DNA from: Guyanagaster necrorhizus
Taxonomy: Eukaryota; Basidiomycota; Agaricomycetes; Agaricales; Physalacriaceae
Length of the DNA: 64,000 bases
Reading direction: 5' to 3'
Assembly: GCF_019112545.1 (NCBI RefSeq)
Contig: NW_025064928.1
Coordinates: 207,785-271,784 of the forward strand
The number at the start of each line of letters is the position of its first letter. Position 1 is the stretch's first letter. The notes below the pieces were generated by a model, which saw only the letters and a program-made list of their open reading frames with translations, was not told the DNA's origin and did no database searches. This document shows, in pieces, positions 12,037 through 23,800 of the stretch. The position numbers and the translations under genes are program-made.

Positions 12037-12646
12037 ATGGTACGTGGTTATATCCTTTATATCGTAGTAATGGAATGCTGATATGCGTTTGTTGAGTGTA
12101 GAAGGTCGAGATTGACTCCTTCTCCGGCTACCGTATCTACCCCAGCAAGGGCAAGCTGTTCGTCCGCAGTGACAGCAAAGTGCGTCTGCTTCCTCCTACA
12201 CTATCTTCAGAGTCTCACCGACCTTCAGGTCTTCCGATTCGCCACTTCAAAAAATGCCTCCCTGTTCCTTCAACGCAAAAACCCTCGTAAGATCGCCTGG
12301 ACACAGGTGTTCCGCCGGATGCACAAGAAGGGTATTACGGAGGAGGTCGCCAAGAAGCGCTCGCGACGCACTGTGAAGCACCAACGTGGCATCGTCGGTG
12401 CAGACCTCGCAGCTATTGCGGCAAAGCGTAACCAAACTGCGGATGTTCGCACACAACAACGATTGGCTGCTATTACGAAGGCTAAGAGCGAGAAGAAGGA
12501 AAAGGAGTCCAAGAAGCCCAGGGTGAGTTCTGTTTGCAATATTATTTTATCTTTGAAATAATGCATTGTAGATTTCGCGTCCTGCTGTTGCGACTGGTCC
12601 CAAGGTATCGAAGCAGCAGATGAAGGGTGGAAAGGGTGGACGATGA
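12037..12646 (+). CDS. RPL24: Large ribosomal subunit protein eL24
   Basis: Exons 12037-12039, 12102-12179, 12229-12522 and 12572-12646 give 149 aa. The product reads M-KVEIDSFSGYRIYPSKGK, LFVRSDSKVFRF, NPRKIAWTQVFRRMHKKGI, then a basic tail (RSRRTVKHQRGIVGADL and KAKSEKKEKESKKPR). This is the conserved N-terminal zinc-ribbon-derived fold and helical tail of eukaryotic eL24, a 60S subunit protein involved in an inter-subunit bridge. Exon 1 contributes only the ATG, followed directly by GTACGT; such tiny first coding exons occur in fungal ribosomal protein genes. Length and composition match the family. The start is set because all downstream exons are in frame with this ATG and no other ATG fits. 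Confidence 0.95.
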
Positions 12647-13177
12647 GCAGTTTGATGTTACCTACCTTGTCGTTATTCATGGTTCCTTTACCTCATGCAA
12701 TCTATGCGACTATGAGCCTTCCCACAGTTGCGCCGTTAGGCTGATCGATTATATCGATTATAATGTTCGGTACTTTTTTTTCCTGGACGCCACAGAATTC
12801 AGCTGCTCTAGTGAGCCTCACGCAATCCATCAGACAATGTGGGTAACGCCAAACGTGACTGATATCGAATATCATCATATTACTGTCTGTTGAACAATGC
12901 AGCTTGACGGATGGCCGCCGAGTACTCGCGTGAACCGGGGTGAAAGATATCGCGGGCGCTGAGCCGTCAACCGATGGGTGACAGGAATCGATGGGCGCTG
13001 GAACTGAAAGAACAGGATCACCGAAGCCATCGGGATATGGCCCTTGCTGCTTCCCGCAATTGTAGTAACCGGACCTGTTACCGGGCCTGGGAATTTCATC
13101 AAACTGGCATATAGCGCCCACTCGCTTCGACCTTCAAATATAAAGGAGACACGGACAAGGAATGCTTCCCTTCTCTC
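12647..13177. other. Intergenic region
   Basis: Between RPL24 and the A-T-R gene. No gene recognised. Overlapping minus frames at 12702-13372 run into the opposite strand of the downstream gene and look like shadows. An out-of-frame ATG at 13162 lies 16 nt before the chosen start of the next gene. Confidence 0.4.
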
Positions 13178-16100
13178 ATGGATCTTTCTCTCCCGCGGTC
13201 CCAGGCCCGAGCAAGCGATACCTTTGCTCCACCGCCCTTGGATGGATCCTTGTCGCTCCCCGAGATATATGACTATAATGCGTCCCACAGTCCGGACCAT
13301 CTCGTCTTCGTGTACGAGGACGAACAGGGCGTCAAGAAAGTTGTCTGGTCGCAACTGGGCCAGGCGATGCACAGAGCCGCGTCAGTGGTACGGAGGAACT
13401 TGAAGGAGCAGCATCTCAACACTTCGACAGTGGTCGCGATACTGGCGAATGTAGGTGAGCGTGTCTCCTGTTTCTTGCTCCTCGTCGACGCTGACGCCTG
13501 GGGCAGACATCTTCAGCTACTTTACGACGATAATGGGCATCTTACGCGCGGGCCAGCAGGCATTCCCTATATCGACCGTGACCACCACGCCTGCTGGTAT
13601 CGCCCATCTGCTGCAGCATACACGCGCCAAATACCTGCTTGTCGGTGTTGATCCGGTATCGCAAGCCCTGGCCTGTGCTGCACTCCAGGTGCCGTCCATT
13701 GGTGGGACTATTGGAGATAACGTTAAAGCCGCTCCAATGCCCTCCTTCGAGGAACTATTCTCAGAACCCGAATACGAGCGCGAACCCGTGCCTCCAATTC
13801 ATCCGCGACAAACTGATCCATGCCTCATATTGCCATCTTCTGGTGCGTGTGCTGTCTCGGGCCGTGACCGACCGCGTCTTGATATTATGATTGCAGGTAC
13901 AACTGAGTTCCCGAAGCCGATTATCATAACACATCATGCTATGCTACAATGGAATTGGGTTCCATGTGAGTCCTGCCTCATCGTTATCCTTTGACGGCGC
14001 TGAGATCCTCCCTAGATTGCGGTACAACGGATCTCTGTGGCCACCTTCTCTCGGCCCATGCTCTCTCGATGACTCGTACGCAAGACCCTCTTCCTGGACT
14101 TAATTATGACTCATGCCAAAAGACAGATATCCTGGGCGCTACCATGCTGTCATGGACGGTACGCCGCTTAGTCCGTGATTTCTTGTCATAATAATGTGAT
14201 GCCATCTGTAGGCAAGTACGGGTATGGCGGTGGCGGGATTTTCACCATGGCGCAGCCCTGCACCTCCTGACGCGGATGCCGTGATATCTGGGGTCGTCAA
14301 GACGTCCGCGACATTGCTGTGTACTGTTCCGTCGATGATAGAGGTGAGGTGTCATCTCTGTCTGGAAGATTTCTTTACGCTGAGTGAGATGTAGACATGG
14401 GCCAGGAATCCTGACTATGTTTCAGCATTGAAAAAACTGTTTGCCGTGGTATGCTCTCCTCATATATGACAATTTATGTACTTGACGGAGCATTATTGTA
14501 GACCTATGCCGGCTCAACTTTGGACAGACAAATCGGAGATTTCCTTGCAAGTCATGGCGTGAATGTGGTCAACCTCTATGGAACGTGAGTAGTCTGCTGT
14601 ATGACCTGGATCTTAGCGGGATTCATTTTTTGTTTCATTTACAGAACAGAAGTTGGCTGTGGTTCCGAGTTCCTTCCAGGTAAGATCTATCCCCACATAT
14701 CCTGCTAGAGTTGATTTCTGTTAACAGACGACCTTGACCCAAGTCGTTGCACGTACTTCAAGGCAAGTCTGTCGAACAGCGTGCGACGTACCCCTAACAC
14801 AAAGCCCTGCAGTTCTCCCCCCATAGCACTCCCAAATTCATACCATTCAGTGAAAATGTTTATCATCTGCTCTTCACTGTAAGTCACCATCACAAAGCTT
14901 CCTTTCACATCGTGATTAAACATAACAGAATACATCAAAACATCCGTTACACGTAGTAAATACGGAGTCGAGCGGCGTGAAATATTTCGATACTCATGAT
15001 CTTGTCATCCGCCACCCCACCAATCCTGATCTCTGGAAAGTCTACGGGCGAACCGCTGACATCATCGCATATACCAATGGCGAAAAGGTTCTGTCACAAT
15101 AACCTTTATATCATGCGTCTTTTTAATTCAGTTTATATGAACAGACCAATCCTGTGCCGATAGGTAAGAAATTCTCCGACTCACGTATATCTATTCTGAC
15201 GGCCGCAATGCTTTCATCAGAACAGGCCATATCAAAGCATCCAATGATTGATCGTTGTGTAATGTTCGGGAAAGGAAGACCTCATCCGGGGCTTGTTGTC
15301 GAGCCCTCTCGAGAATATGCAGTTGATATCAAAGACGGGGATCTTGTCAGCGAATACGTTGACGCCATATGGTAGGTGTTTTCATCTTCGGGAGCCGCGG
15401 CATTCACTTAGCTTTCCCAGGCCTCACGTGGAGGAAGTAAATGAATCCTTACCGGAGTATTCAAGAATAACAAGAGAAATGATCATTATTACTGACCCGG
15501 CGAAGCCTTTTCAATACTCGCAGAAACTGACGCTGCGGAGGTTCGCAGTTCTGCAGGATTATAATGATGAAATAAACCAGGCGTATCAGTCTACAGAGGT
15601 CGCGCAGCCTTTGCATCGTCCTGAGATGTGGGAGCAAGAGCACTTTTTGAAGCTAGCGAGAGCGGCTGTCGAAAAGTATATGCCTTGCTCGCTTGGGGAT
15701 GACGATGACCTATTCCAAGCGGGATGTGACAGGTAGGCTTTGTGCCTTGCTTTTTGGAATATTCGACCTGACAAACGGACGTAGTTTGCAGGCGACATGG
15801 ATCCGAAACATGATCTTCCACTTCCTCCATCGATCACTAAAAATATCGACAAGGAATATACCCCATACTCTTGTGTACTCTAACCCAACTATTCGACGAT
15901 TGGGTACCTACATTTGGCAGGTGATTCAGTATGGCCATGCCTCAGTCGCTCTGTCCACCCTTTCTGGAAAGATAGCCGAGATGGAGGCATTGGTGAGGAA
16001 GTACACAAGTGACTTTCCCGTGCACCGTCCGGGTCTGGGTCCGAGTGAGAGAGGCAACGACGTAGTTCTGGTAACAGGGACTACCGGAGCCTTGGGAGCG

Positions 16101-17353
16101 TATATTTTGGATGCGCTGATCAATGATCCAACAGTCACACGTGTGTATGCGCTGAATCGCGGGGACACGAAGGGTGCGAGGTCTGTTTATATCAGACATG
16201 TGGACAGTTTCCGGGAGAGGGAACTGGATTGGGCGCTGTTGAATTCAGATAAACTGGTTTTGCTGGAGGCGGATTTGACGGTGGAGGGTTTTGGCCTTGA
16301 GGAACAGGTGTATGAGGAGATCCGGAGGGATGTGACGTGTATCATTCATAGTGGTGAGTGGTTCTCTTAGTACGGCATGATCCAAGAGATCTAATGTGCC
16401 TTTTTTTCAGCTTGGCTTCGGAACTATGCTGTTTCATTGTCGACACTGGAGCCGTTAATTTCGGGAACGCGAAGATTAATCAATTTAGCGCTGGGCTCGC
16501 CGCATAACGTACCGCCGTCATTTGTTTTCGTCAGCTCATTATTGGTTTTCAGTAGTAGGTACAGTTCCTTGATGGAGGGCTTTCTAGACCTGATGAGTCG
16601 TGATTGTAGGCTGGAATCCTCGACAGTTAGCGCCAGAGGCAGTGAATTCGCGTCCGGCGACAGCCATAGGCTGGGGATACACCGAGTCGAAATGGGTAGC
16701 AGAGAGTGTTCTGGCAAGGGCGGCAGAGACGACTCCGTTACGCATCTCTGTGGCTCGTTTGGGACAGCTTAGTGGAGGATCTAATGGGTGTTGGAGCCCT
16801 AAGGAGTGGTTCCCCCTCCTGGTGAGATCCGGTCAAGTCGTCGGCTGCATACCACAGCTTAATGGTGTAAGTATTATCCAGCTTATGTTCCCTTCTGCTG
16901 TAAACCGACTGCGTTCTTTGCCAGGTTCTCAGCTGGATGCCTGTCCACCTAGCTGCCCGAGCTATTGTCGAAGTGCGGCATAGTGGTGAACCATATATGA
17001 ATATGACACGTCCGAATCCCGTGGACGCATTGGAGATATTCCGGATGGTTAGTGAGGAACTAGGTGTGCCTATAGTGCCTTACCCCGAATGGTTAGCTGC
17101 ATTGGAAGCGTCTGTGAGGTCGGGGGAGACAGCGAGTCATATACCGTCGCTGGCAATGATGGAGTTCTATCGGTCAGCTTATAGGCCGCTGGGAAGCCAG
17201 AACTGCGATGCGGTTGGGTTTACGCTTGGTGAGACGTGGAGAGCGGTGTGGGCATCCCCATCGATGCGTAGTTTGGTGTTTCAGACGATCGAGAAGGGAG
17301 ATGTGGATTCATGGATGAGATATTGGAGGAAGGTGGGGCTTCTTACGCCTTGA
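13178..17353 (+). CDS. NRPS-like adenylation-thiolation-reductase (carboxylic acid reductase type)
   Basis: A gene with about fifteen short introns; the first exons are 13178-13454, 13507-13842 and 13897-13965. Domains in order: an AMP-binding adenylation domain with SSGTTEFPKPIIITHHAM (A3), NLYGTTEVGCGSEF (A5), KVYGRTADII (A7/A8) and TNGEKTNPVPIEQ (A10); a carrier domain DLFQAGCDSLQAT with the phosphopantetheine serine (about 15780); and a reductase domain with Rossmann loop VVLVTGTTGALGAYIL (16060) and SDR-type GYTESKWVAESVL (16675). There is no condensation domain. The plan is that of fungal alpha-aminoadipate/aryl acid reductase-like enzymes, which activate a carboxylic acid with ATP, load it as a thioester and release an aldehyde with NAD(P)H. 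The substrate cannot be read from the sequence. An apparent frame change near 16560 is an intron (GTAGGT...TGTAG), not a frameshift. The stop follows GLLTP. Confidence 0.9.
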
Positions 17354-18169
17354 CTAGTGTTGGGTTTTCTTTGGGGACTTGTACTGGAGCATGGACTTGA
17401 CACCTGTACTTGGGACATATTGCACTTATATAAGTTATCCATAGTAGAAACGCTTGAACCATTCTGTGATCGTTGGACTCTGGGCTCTTTGCATGTTATG
17501 ATTCTGCTCATCTATAGCGGCAAGTTGCATAGAAGGATTAGTATGTGATATCGGCAAACGTTTGCTTCAATTGATCCTTTCGCAAATCGTTTTCGCGTCC
17601 TCAAGGAATAATCGGCGAGTTCTGCGGCGAGCTCTCCGAGGAAGTCATTGCCTAACAGTTTGCATACGAGAATATTTGGTGCGCTTGTTCCCCGAGTCCT
17701 GTATCACCCGCCTCACACTGACACCACCAAAAACTTTGGCAAAAAGAAGCTTAAGGGCTGCTGATATATTTCCATGCATTGTACAACGCTATCCACAGTA
17801 TGCCAACGTGATAATGACTCTATGCGTGCCTCTTCTTTTCTCGTTCAAGAAGCGCGATTGACCAATCTTTGAATCAGGGTAACTTTTGATGGCCAATATT
17901 CAAGTAGCCACCAGTCCCCGCAGAGACTTGGTAGGTTTATCATGCCCACCATGGCCGTTCATTGTGTCATGTAAAACAGAGACCGACTTTCCTAGCTTCA
18001 TCCTTTATCCATAAAAGTAGAATAATGCAGGTTCCCAGAAAATGCACTCTGACAGAGGGCCATAAGAATGTACGCTTAAAATTGCGGACCTAAACTTGGG
18101 CCTTGGTGTTGTCGTCGACAATAGCACTATATAGCGCCCATGAGTGTTAGACGCAAATAATCATCATAG
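17354..18169. other. Intergenic region
   Basis: Downstream of the A-T-R stop. The frame at 17562-17861 (plus) and its complement show no family features and no clean splice structure. Nothing else was recognised here. Confidence 0.35.
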
Positions 18170-18530
18170 AAGGCCTTACTGAGCAACCTGACATTCGCAT
18201 GCGCTACGTACAAGGCCAAGCTGCAACAAAATAGTCAGAAAGTAGAGGGTGTCTCGTATTAGACCGGCACCTTCTCGATTATTCCTGCTAGGACTCGAGT
18301 CTGGTAAGCTCCACGGGAGAATCCTGCGAAATTTCAGTTTCGTAGCTAATTTCAGATAAATGAGACTACAGTTACCGAACAGACAGATCCTATCCCCAGG
18401 CCGATATGTGAGTGCAAGCCATTCATATACTTCTTGAACAGTCCGTTTGAAATTCCTAACACCATCGGGATAGACTCCGGAGCAGACAGTGGTGCCTCAG
18501 CGGATGGATGAGATAGATCAGATAGTATCA
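18170..18530 (-). pseudogene. Relic of a DUF2235 (T6SS-phospholipase-like) hydrolase
   Basis: On the minus strand, pieces join across intron-like gaps: a segment ending about 18376 reads RNFKRTVQEVYEWLALTYRP then GDRICLF; the next (about 18271-18325) reads GFSRGAYQTRVLAGIIEK; a third, near 18210, begins LGLV. This is the hallmark block of DUF2235 proteins (YEPGDRIYLFGFSRGAY...ALAGMIHKVGL) with the GFSRG nucleophile elbow. The conserved N-terminal block (CDGT...) and the long C-terminal half are not found nearby, and flanking frames are closed. It is therefore read as a degraded fragment of a gene that is usually around 400-600 aa in fungi. Confidence 0.62.
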
Positions 18531-19644
18531 CCGAAGGGGTTCGAAAGGTCGTATATTATTTTATACTAAGGTGGGAGACACGCTATGTGAATGAGTAGGA
18601 CGAAGCTGTCTCACAAGCTGGACAGAAAATGCCGACCGATGTTTCATCAGGGTCGATCAGCCGTCATCCACGTTTTGCGGTCCTGACTGCCCAACACAGA
18701 CCCCTAATTGAGGGACAAGTCATGGTGAAAGATACTGGGCAGTGGCGAAGAAAAGTGCGAGTTCGTGACGCCCTTAAAGCTGGGGTACGCCCCAAACTCG
18801 CAGGTGTCGTCCGACTGTCAATCTTGTTACCCTCTTAGAATATTTCTGTGTTATGGGCCATAATTTCTCCCAGTGATTGGTCGAGGAGATAGGTAAATTA
18901 CTAGCGGCTGCACTGGATATGCCGTGCTGGCTGCGGATCGCAGTAAGCGGTGTGGAATGGTCACAGCACTTGGCTCCGAGTGTTGTAAGTGCGCATTTCA
19001 TTATCTAACTTGCGCTGACATATGTTGCGGTCAAGGATGATGACTAGGCTGGTAAGCCCGATCTCCGTCTGGCAGCCGACGAGCAGATGCGTCGTCGGTA
19101 CTACGACTCCATGATGGCATTGGCAATGCACCCTGCCTCGCTTATGGGGATTGAGTCTGCTCGGGACATCACCCCGAGTTTATCGTGGAAATGTCGCCGC
19201 AGGTGAACTTGAGCCGGAATATGAAAGCTATCCTTATTGCCTAGCTTTCTTGGAGAATCAGTGGACCTGGACATTCTGAAGGAGATTGTCACGGATATAC
19301 TTGCGGCCACCTAAGCTCAGAACAGAAGTCTTGTGTCTTGTACTTACGTGTATCGATTTTTCCCAAAGTTGTATGGTGTGTACTTGTATTATATTATACA
19401 AATGTCTTCAATTTTCAATCTTAAACGCTTTGACCCACCAACGTTACTGTGACGTCACGCCTCGGCAACAGCCGCCAAAATAGATGGTCCCGCGTGACAA
19501 ACAGCGCCGCCTCCTGCTTGTACCACTAACGTCCGCCTACTTTTCCTTCAAAATCGTTTGAAACGGTGAGACTGGATTCCTTGGCCTTCTTTATAGTCCC
19601 CTACGTTCTCACTTACGGCCCCTTTGACAGATCACCTTTCCATA
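18531..19644. other. Intergenic region with possible gene debris
   Basis: No complete gene. On the plus strand at about 19050-19200 a frame reads KPDLRLAADEQMRRRYYDSM and MALAMHPASLMGIESARDI, and at about 19250-19314 another reads FLGESVDLDILKEIVTDIL followed by a stop. These look protein-like but I cannot place the family. The last ~150 bases hold the SNARE promoter. Confidence 0.3.
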
Positions 19645-20303
19645 ATGTCGGTACCAGTACTTGGGAATCAACGCATAGCACACTAATGCCTTCCCGCTGC
19701 CTAGGTCTGAGCCTTACGACCCTTATTTGCCTCGCAATGGCTCGTCTTCAAACCCAACCGGAACAAGTCAGGGAGGCGGAAATGCGAAGACTGCTGCTAT
19801 TCAGGCTCAGATTGACGACACTGTTGGGATTATGCGGGAGAACATCACCAAGGTAGCAGAGCGTGGAGAGCGGCTGGATTCGTTACAGGACAAGACAGGT
19901 GCGTTTATGGGTCTTCATGTCGTCTTGGATGGTGAGCTCACGGTACACATCATCTTTTGCCCTTGTTCGTTTCAGATAATCTTGCGGTGTCGGCTCAAGG
20001 CTTCCGTCGTGGCGCGAACCGAGTCCGAAAGGTGCGTTCGTGTCTTTATTATAGTGCTTTTCTCTGATGTTTTTATGCAGAACATGTGGTATGTCATGGT
20101 TCCGTGTCACTTGCTATTGTAATTCTATTCACGTAACTACCCGTCCCTAGGTGGAAGGATATGAAGGTCTGCTGTCGTTTTTATCGCTGTGTGTGTCGGT
20201 GTCTAACAGATGAAACTGCCAGATGCGAATTATTATCGGGGTCGCCATTGCGGTGATTATTGTTATCATCGTGGTCTCCATCGTCAAAGCGACACAGAAA
20301 TGA
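19645..20303 (+). CDS. Synaptobrevin-type v-SNARE (Snc1/VAMP-like)
   Basis: Exons 19645-19646, 19705-19898, 19976-20031, 20081-20088, 20151-20166 and 20223-20303 give 118 aa. The product has a short Pro/Gly-rich head ([14 protein letters not shown]). An R-SNARE motif follows ([20 protein letters not shown], then [18 protein letters not shown]) with the zero-layer Arg, then [20 protein letters not shown] and a C-terminal TM anchor of Ile/Val residues ending VKATQK. It acts on secretory vesicles in fusion with the plasma membrane or endosomes. Two exons are only 8 and 16 nt long. The start is unusual: AT|G split by an intron (19647-19704) gives MSEPYD, the form I recall from related fungi. The alternative, ATG-TCG with an intron at 19651-19711, gives MSPYD. 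Identity is firm; the exact first exon is uncertain. Confidence 0.9.
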
Positions 20304-20802
20304 GCTATGTTTCACGTTTCGCTTTTTAGTCTGTATCTATGCTCCATAGTCTTACTTTCCCTTCCTCTTTTTCCGCCGTGTCATCAGTGGAGTAGCTGTG
20401 ATTTTGAGGATTGAATATCACGAAGAGAGGTGGTACTTTGCTTTGGACTAATTTCTCGTTTTTTCTTTCGCTATGTACCTCCTCCGGATTGCAAATGACT
20501 CCTTTGCAGAATGCACATACCCTAACTTTCAGAAAAATGTACGAATGTAAGATAGGTTAAGCGCCGTCTTTCCTACTCTTCTGTCTGAGAATTACCCGCC
20601 TCTATGGCAAGTTGGATAGGTGCTCAGTAATACTGCGGTGATATTCCCACGCCACGGTTTCCGATTCAAGAAATCATCCTGCACAACTTGCTTCCAAACA
20701 TTTACGTCGTCCTGCTCTGCTCTCTTATTTTTGCATAATTTCCTTTTCACCGCATCTAATTCTGGCCCCAGTCTCTCGTTTACTTTCAGCATTTATGCCG
20801 TC
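20304..20802. promoter_or_regulatory. Promoter and 5' UTR region of the kinase gene
   Basis: 500 bases between the SNARE stop and the kinase start, rich in pyrimidine tracts. An in-frame ATG at 20620 exists upstream of the chosen start, but the intervening frame is Cys/Phe/Ser-rich and unlike the conserved protein. No defined regulatory motif was recognised. Confidence 0.3.
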
Positions 20803-23800
20803 ATGTCTACTGGTCACGCACACAAACATTCCGGTTCCGTATCCCAGAATCAAAAGGCACAGCTCGCCAACGCATATAACGAATTGGGAAAGGAATTAGC
20901 CTCGCATAAAGTCAGAGTAGTCGGAAATTACACACTGGGCAAGGTCATTGGTGAAGGTGTGTCCATTGCTGTTGGCTGGCTACCGGCGGTAACAGTAGAT
21001 GATCGTACAGGTGCCTACGGGAAAGTGCGCATGGGCACCCACCGGTTAACGTCGACCCGGGTTGCTATCAAGCAGATTCCAAAGTCCATGTCCGCTGCCC
21101 TCACCCGTGAAATACACCATCATCGCCAGCTACACCATCCGCACGTCGCCCAGATGTACGAGGTCATCGCTACCGAGTCCTCGATATGGATTGTCACGGA
21201 ACTCTGCTCAGGAGGCGAGCTCTTCGACTATCTCGTCGAGAAGGGCCGCTTGTCCGAAGACGAAACCAAAGTCATGTTTGGACAGCTCTGTCTCGCTGTT
21301 GCGTATCTCCACGAGAAAGGCATAGTCCACCGTGACCTCAAGCTTGAGAATGTGTTACTGGACGAGCGATGCAAGGTGAAACTGGGGGATTTTGGGTTCA
21401 CGAGGGAGTTTGAGCGGGGAACGTTGATGGAGACGTTTTGTGGGACAACCGGGTATGCTTCCCCCGAGATGTTACAGGGCAAGAAGTACCAGGGTCCGGG
21501 TGAGTTGTTCATGCTGTACTTGGTTGCTATCTCCTCATGATTGGCTCAGAGGTGGACGTGTGGTCATTGGGCATTATCTTGTACTGCCTGCTGACTGGGA
21601 CGCTACCGTTTGATGACGATGACGAGGCTGTCATGCGACAGAAGATTATAAAGGGTGAATTTGAGGATCCCGAATGGCTTTCTTTAGGTGCGTAGCTTAC
21701 TGTTGTACTGATAGCCACGTCTCAAACATCTTTTCAGACTCCCGCGATATCATCAAGAATATCTTGGTTATGGATCCGGCTAAACGTCTGACCATACCCC
21801 AGATTTTGACTCACTCATGGTTCAGCACGACAATTCCGACATTCCAGCAAGAATCCCCTATACACCTATCCCCTAACTCCGTGCCTGCTGTGTTATCAGC
21901 GTCCGGATATGAATTCACTTCTGAAACAAGCTCTCCAGATGTTCCATTACAGTCCATTCCTGAATCTAATCGCTCCTCCGAAGCGTCCTCTTACTCTAAT
22001 CATTCTGCATCGACGTTCCATTCCGCCTGTGGTACGTCTCCTCCTACCACTCCAGATCGTTCTTCTGGAGATTCCTTCGAAGATTTGCCAAAAATTACGC
22101 CTGCCATTCACGCTAACCCTAGCGAAACCACGATCAGACGTCCCCTTCAACCGTCCGACCTTGACTCAATAGTCACGAAGGTAGAGACTGTGGTGGAGGA
22201 AGAAGTAGATGATGTTCTTGAAGTTCCTTCACCGCCCCACCGCTCTCTCTCGTCAAGCTCCAAGGCACCACCAGTACACTCGGTTCGGACCCCGGCCCGC
22301 ACGAAGCGTCGCTCGGTTTCTTCTCAGCTTTCCGATGGCGAGTCTCCGGTAGCAGAGAAAGCACCGACATTGCCCGGGCCGCAGGGACAGGATATAAATT
22401 TTTCCTCTTTATTGAGCACCCCAGCACCGATTATATTTTCGACACCATTAGAGCGGGAGTTGTTGAATTCACTGAGTATGCTGGGATTTGACCTCGGTCA
22501 GATCGTCTACTCAGTGCTCAATGATGCATGCGATGCTTCTGGAGCTTTGTGGTGGATGTTGAAGCGGAAGGCGGAAAAGAAGTTGTTGGAGGATGCAGAC
22601 AATCTTACAACTCCTGCATCGGTCATAGAGACGCACATAAAGGATGCGAAGGACAAGGCGAAGCACGGTGTCAGTATTGGGACGCAAACAGAGCCGGCTG
22701 TTCCTGCACCGTTGACTGTTGTTCGAAGTACCCCGCAGGTTGCCATAGTGCCACCAACGCCTACGTTTGTGCCGAACCCTCACACACCACCTCGTTCGAC
22801 AGCGTCTCCAACATCACGGACCCTTTCACCTTCGTCCTCGATGGTGGCAGAATCATCGCGGTCACACCCGACAACACCAGCAGGAAGTATGAAAGAGCAC
22901 AAGGTGCGCAAACCGAGGTCTGGCAGCGTCAGCATCATGCAGCGGGCGACAACGGCACTTGAGGCTGCGGGTTTGGTCCGTAAGAAATCGTCTGAAGCAG
23001 TGAAAGAGGAAAGGGAACGGGACAGAGACAGAGAGAGGTCCAGGGAAGTGGAAAGGAAGAGCGGGATGTCAGATGAACCTAGATCCTCATACGGAAGCAA
23101 CTCGTCAGTCTCAAAGCTGACTAAATCACCACCTATGAAGGCCACTAAGGGCCCGCCGACTACACCTCCACCTCACGAACTTCACCAACAAATCGGGTCA
23201 CCGTGGGTGCTGACAGACTCACGAGACTCTTCTCCGCATCGGTCTCGTCTTGTGGCACCAACTCCAGCGAACTCGCCCGGAGATATAATGACCTCTACTT
23301 CCGCATCGGATTTAACGCCCACTGGAAAAGGCAGTCATGGATCCCAGCGCAATCTGCTCACTGCATTCAGGCTATGGTTCCATGAGGATCGAAAGGGAAA
23401 ACGGAAGGAGAACGCAGGAAACGTTTCTCCTGCCAAGGGACCTTCTGGTATTGGTCGAGGACGTCCTGTGATGTCGGCATCACAGTCATATTCTGCTGGA
23501 TCTGTCAAGAGACGGACCAGTGGAGGTGCAGGCGGAGGTAAATTTGCCCGGGGTGGCAGGCACCGAGCTCAGCGTGGCTCGATTTCATCTCGCCGTTCGA
23601 GTAGTGTTAATTCCCGAAGGTCATCTGTGAATTCTGTACAGATGATTGTACTAGATTCTCCTCATGTGCCTGGGATGCGATCCTTTGGAACCCATACGCC
23701 CAACTCGGAACGGGGAGAGTATTCATCACGACCGTCGTCGATTCGGAGTATCTCAAAAAGGCATCGCAAGTCACCTTCAGCGAGCTCAGCTGGTTCGACT

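Noticed and set aside
16437..16772. Apparent frameshift in the A-T-R reductase domain
   Set aside because: An intron from GTAGGT (after VFVSSLLVFS) to TGTAG restores the conserved frame with GWNPRQLAPEA and GYTESKW.
17562..17861. 100-codon plus frame after the A-T-R gene, considered as a basic nuclear protein
   Set aside because: No family motif, no splice support and no similar frame nearby; left as intergenic.
20620..20802. N-terminal extension of the kinase from an upstream in-frame ATG
   Set aside because: The extra residues are a translated pyrimidine-rich leader (Cys/Phe/Ser), while MSTGHAHKHSGS at 20803 looks like a normal start.
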